Positions 7,412-7,783 of a stretch of 7,783 nucleotides of DNA are shown here, piece after piece (positions within the stretch are counted from its first letter, which is position 1; each line of letters begins with the position of its first letter). Source of the DNA: an uncultured bacterium (GTDB lineage: Bacteria; Patescibacteriota; Minisyncoccia; Moranbacterales; GWC2-37-73). The stretch is taken from contig CAIJXA010000109.1 of assembly GCA_903824515.1 (NCBI GenBank), forward strand, positions 1-7,783. The letters run 5' to 3'. Made by a program: the position numbers and the translations under genes. The notes beneath the pieces were generated by a model. It worked only from the letters and a program-made list of their open reading frames with translations. It was not told where the DNA came from and did no database searches.

Positions 7412-7437
7412 AGACCCGCCGTCAGGCGGGTCTTTTT
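7412..7437 (+). terminator. Rho-independent terminator of the operon
   Basis: A perfect 9-base-pair stem, AGACCCGCC (7412-7420) with GGCGGGTCT (7425-7433), has a GTCA loop and ends in a run of five T (7433-7437). The G/C-rich stem stands out from the AT-rich flanks. It ends the hydrogenase-like operon and separates it from the next gene. There is no T-run on the opposite strand, so it acts in the + direction only. Confidence 0.93.
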
Positions 7438-7507
7438 GTGTCAAAAAACTGCTCAACATAGCCAAAAAATACATTTTATCAGTTTTTAATATTTGGCAAA
7501 AAACGTA

Positions 7508-7536
7508 TTGACAAAGATGGCCTAGGAGAGTAGCAT
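7508..7536 (+). promoter_or_regulatory. Sigma-70-type promoter for the downstream gene
   Basis: A perfect -35 box TTGACA (7508-7513) is followed after 17 bases by TAGCAT (7531-7536), which matches TATAAT at four positions including the key T, A and last T. TATAGT at 7538-7543 is a better -10 box but sits 24 bases away, too far for this -35. Transcription would start around 7543-7546 and leave a leader of about 80 bases. The rest of the gap from 7255 to 7622 holds only the inverted repeat, the terminator and AT-rich DNA. Confidence 0.6.
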
Positions 7537-7610
7537 TTATAGTTGTATATGAACACATAGACAATTTGGTTGACTTAAAAAATAAAAATTTTTTCAAATA
7601 GTAAAGAAAA

Positions 7611-7616
7611 AAGGAG
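7611..7616 (+). promoter_or_regulatory. Strong ribosome binding site
   Basis: AAGGAG lies 6 bases before the ATG at 7623. It is the only clear Shine-Dalgarno sequence in the window and fixes the start of the last gene. The operon genes have weak sites or none. Confidence 0.85.
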
Positions 7617-7622
7617 TTTGAA

Positions 7623-7783
7623 ATGGCCGAAGATCAAAGAAGAAATACGGGCATTGTTTTTTTTGATGATGAATTTTTTGGAAATCCAACCTATAACGAT
7701 GAGCACTGTTATATTAGTCGCTCAGCTCGTATAACAGGCAATGTTGTTTTTGAGGACGGTGTTATTGTTTGTCCGCATGTTAC
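7623..7783 (+). CDS. Left-handed beta-helix protein, gamma-carbonic-anhydrase/acyltransferase-like, 5' part
   Basis: The first 53 codons are visible before the window ends. After a polar N-terminus (MAEDQRRNTG) and FFGNPTYNDEHC comes the start of a hexapeptide-repeat helix: CYISRSARITGNVVFEDGVI then VCPHV. The I-x-x-x-A-x-I-x-G-x-V-x-x-x-x-x-V spacing is that of LbH proteins. The N-terminal lead-in, with no long extra domain, and the wording ISRSARITGNV resemble gamma-carbonic anhydrases (CamH/YrdA type), which bind a metal through three His in later coils. Those residues lie outside the window, so acetyltransferase is equally possible. It has its own promoter and ribosome site, so it is not part of the operon by transcription. 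The start is secure because of the AAGGAG site. Confidence 0.65.
   Translation, partial: MAEDQRRNTGIVFFDDEFFGNPTYNDEHCYISRSARITGNVVFEDGVIVCPHV

Noticed and set aside
7444..7497. Two small interleaved inverted repeats (AAAAACTG/CAGTTTTT and GCCAAA/TTTGGC) before the last promoter
   Set aside because: They are 8 and 6 bases long with wide loops in AT-rich DNA, so chance is likely; an operator is possible but unsupported.
7385..7597. 70-residue open frame on the - strand in the intergenic region
   Set aside because: It overlaps the terminator and the promoter of the next gene, and has no motif to support it.

Overview
The window holds most of one operon for a membrane-bound complex of the group 4 [NiFe]-hydrogenase / complex I superfamily. 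It is of the hydrogenase-4 (Hyf) type and belongs to the energy-converting hydrogenase-related (Ehr) branch. All operon genes are on the + strand. In order they are: the 3' end of a NuoB/HyfI-like small subunit (2-373), a HyfB/NuoL-like antiporter subunit (432-2438), a single-ORF fusion of HyfC (NuoH-like) and HyfE (NuoK-like) (2483-4078), a HyfF/NuoN-like antiporter subunit (4208-5683), and a HyfG-like large subunit with a NuoC domain fused to a NuoD domain (5689-7254). The large subunit is followed by an imperfect inverted repeat (7256-7372) and a clean intrinsic terminator (7412-7437). A separate promoter then leads into the 5' end of a left-handed beta-helix (gamma-carbonic-anhydrase/acyltransferase-like) gene that runs off the window.

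The main point is that the redox module looks cofactor-free. In the large subunit all four Ni-binding cysteines are gone: the first motif reads S-x-x-M (residues 227 and 230) and the C-terminal motif reads S-x-x-G (515 and 518). The protein also stops where a mature, endopeptidase-processed subunit would end. Loss of the Ni ligands is the known hallmark of Ehr complexes. In addition, the small subunit has replaced all four cysteines that normally hold the proximal [4Fe-4S] cluster, with T, E, G and D, while the residues around them stay family-like. No standard redox cofactor site is therefore visible in the two subunits that link electron transfer to the membrane arm. The membrane arm itself appears intact. 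Both antiporter-like subunits keep their Glu, Lys, H-x3-H-x3-K and TM12 acidic residues, the HyfC part keeps its acidic loop, and the HyfE part keeps its MENG motif. The reading frames are open and well conserved, which argues against a decaying operon.

The organism cannot be fixed from this window. The standard code works, the DNA is moderately AT-rich, most starts lack a clear Shine-Dalgarno sequence, and gene spacing is short. The G/C-rich terminator stem contrasts with the AT-rich surroundings. These traits suit an uncultivated bacterium, possibly Patescibacteria/CPR, but this is a weak inference. The function of the complex is unknown. It could be a proton or ion channel gated by something other than Fe-S/Ni chemistry, or a complex whose electron path has been rebuilt with other subunits encoded upstream.
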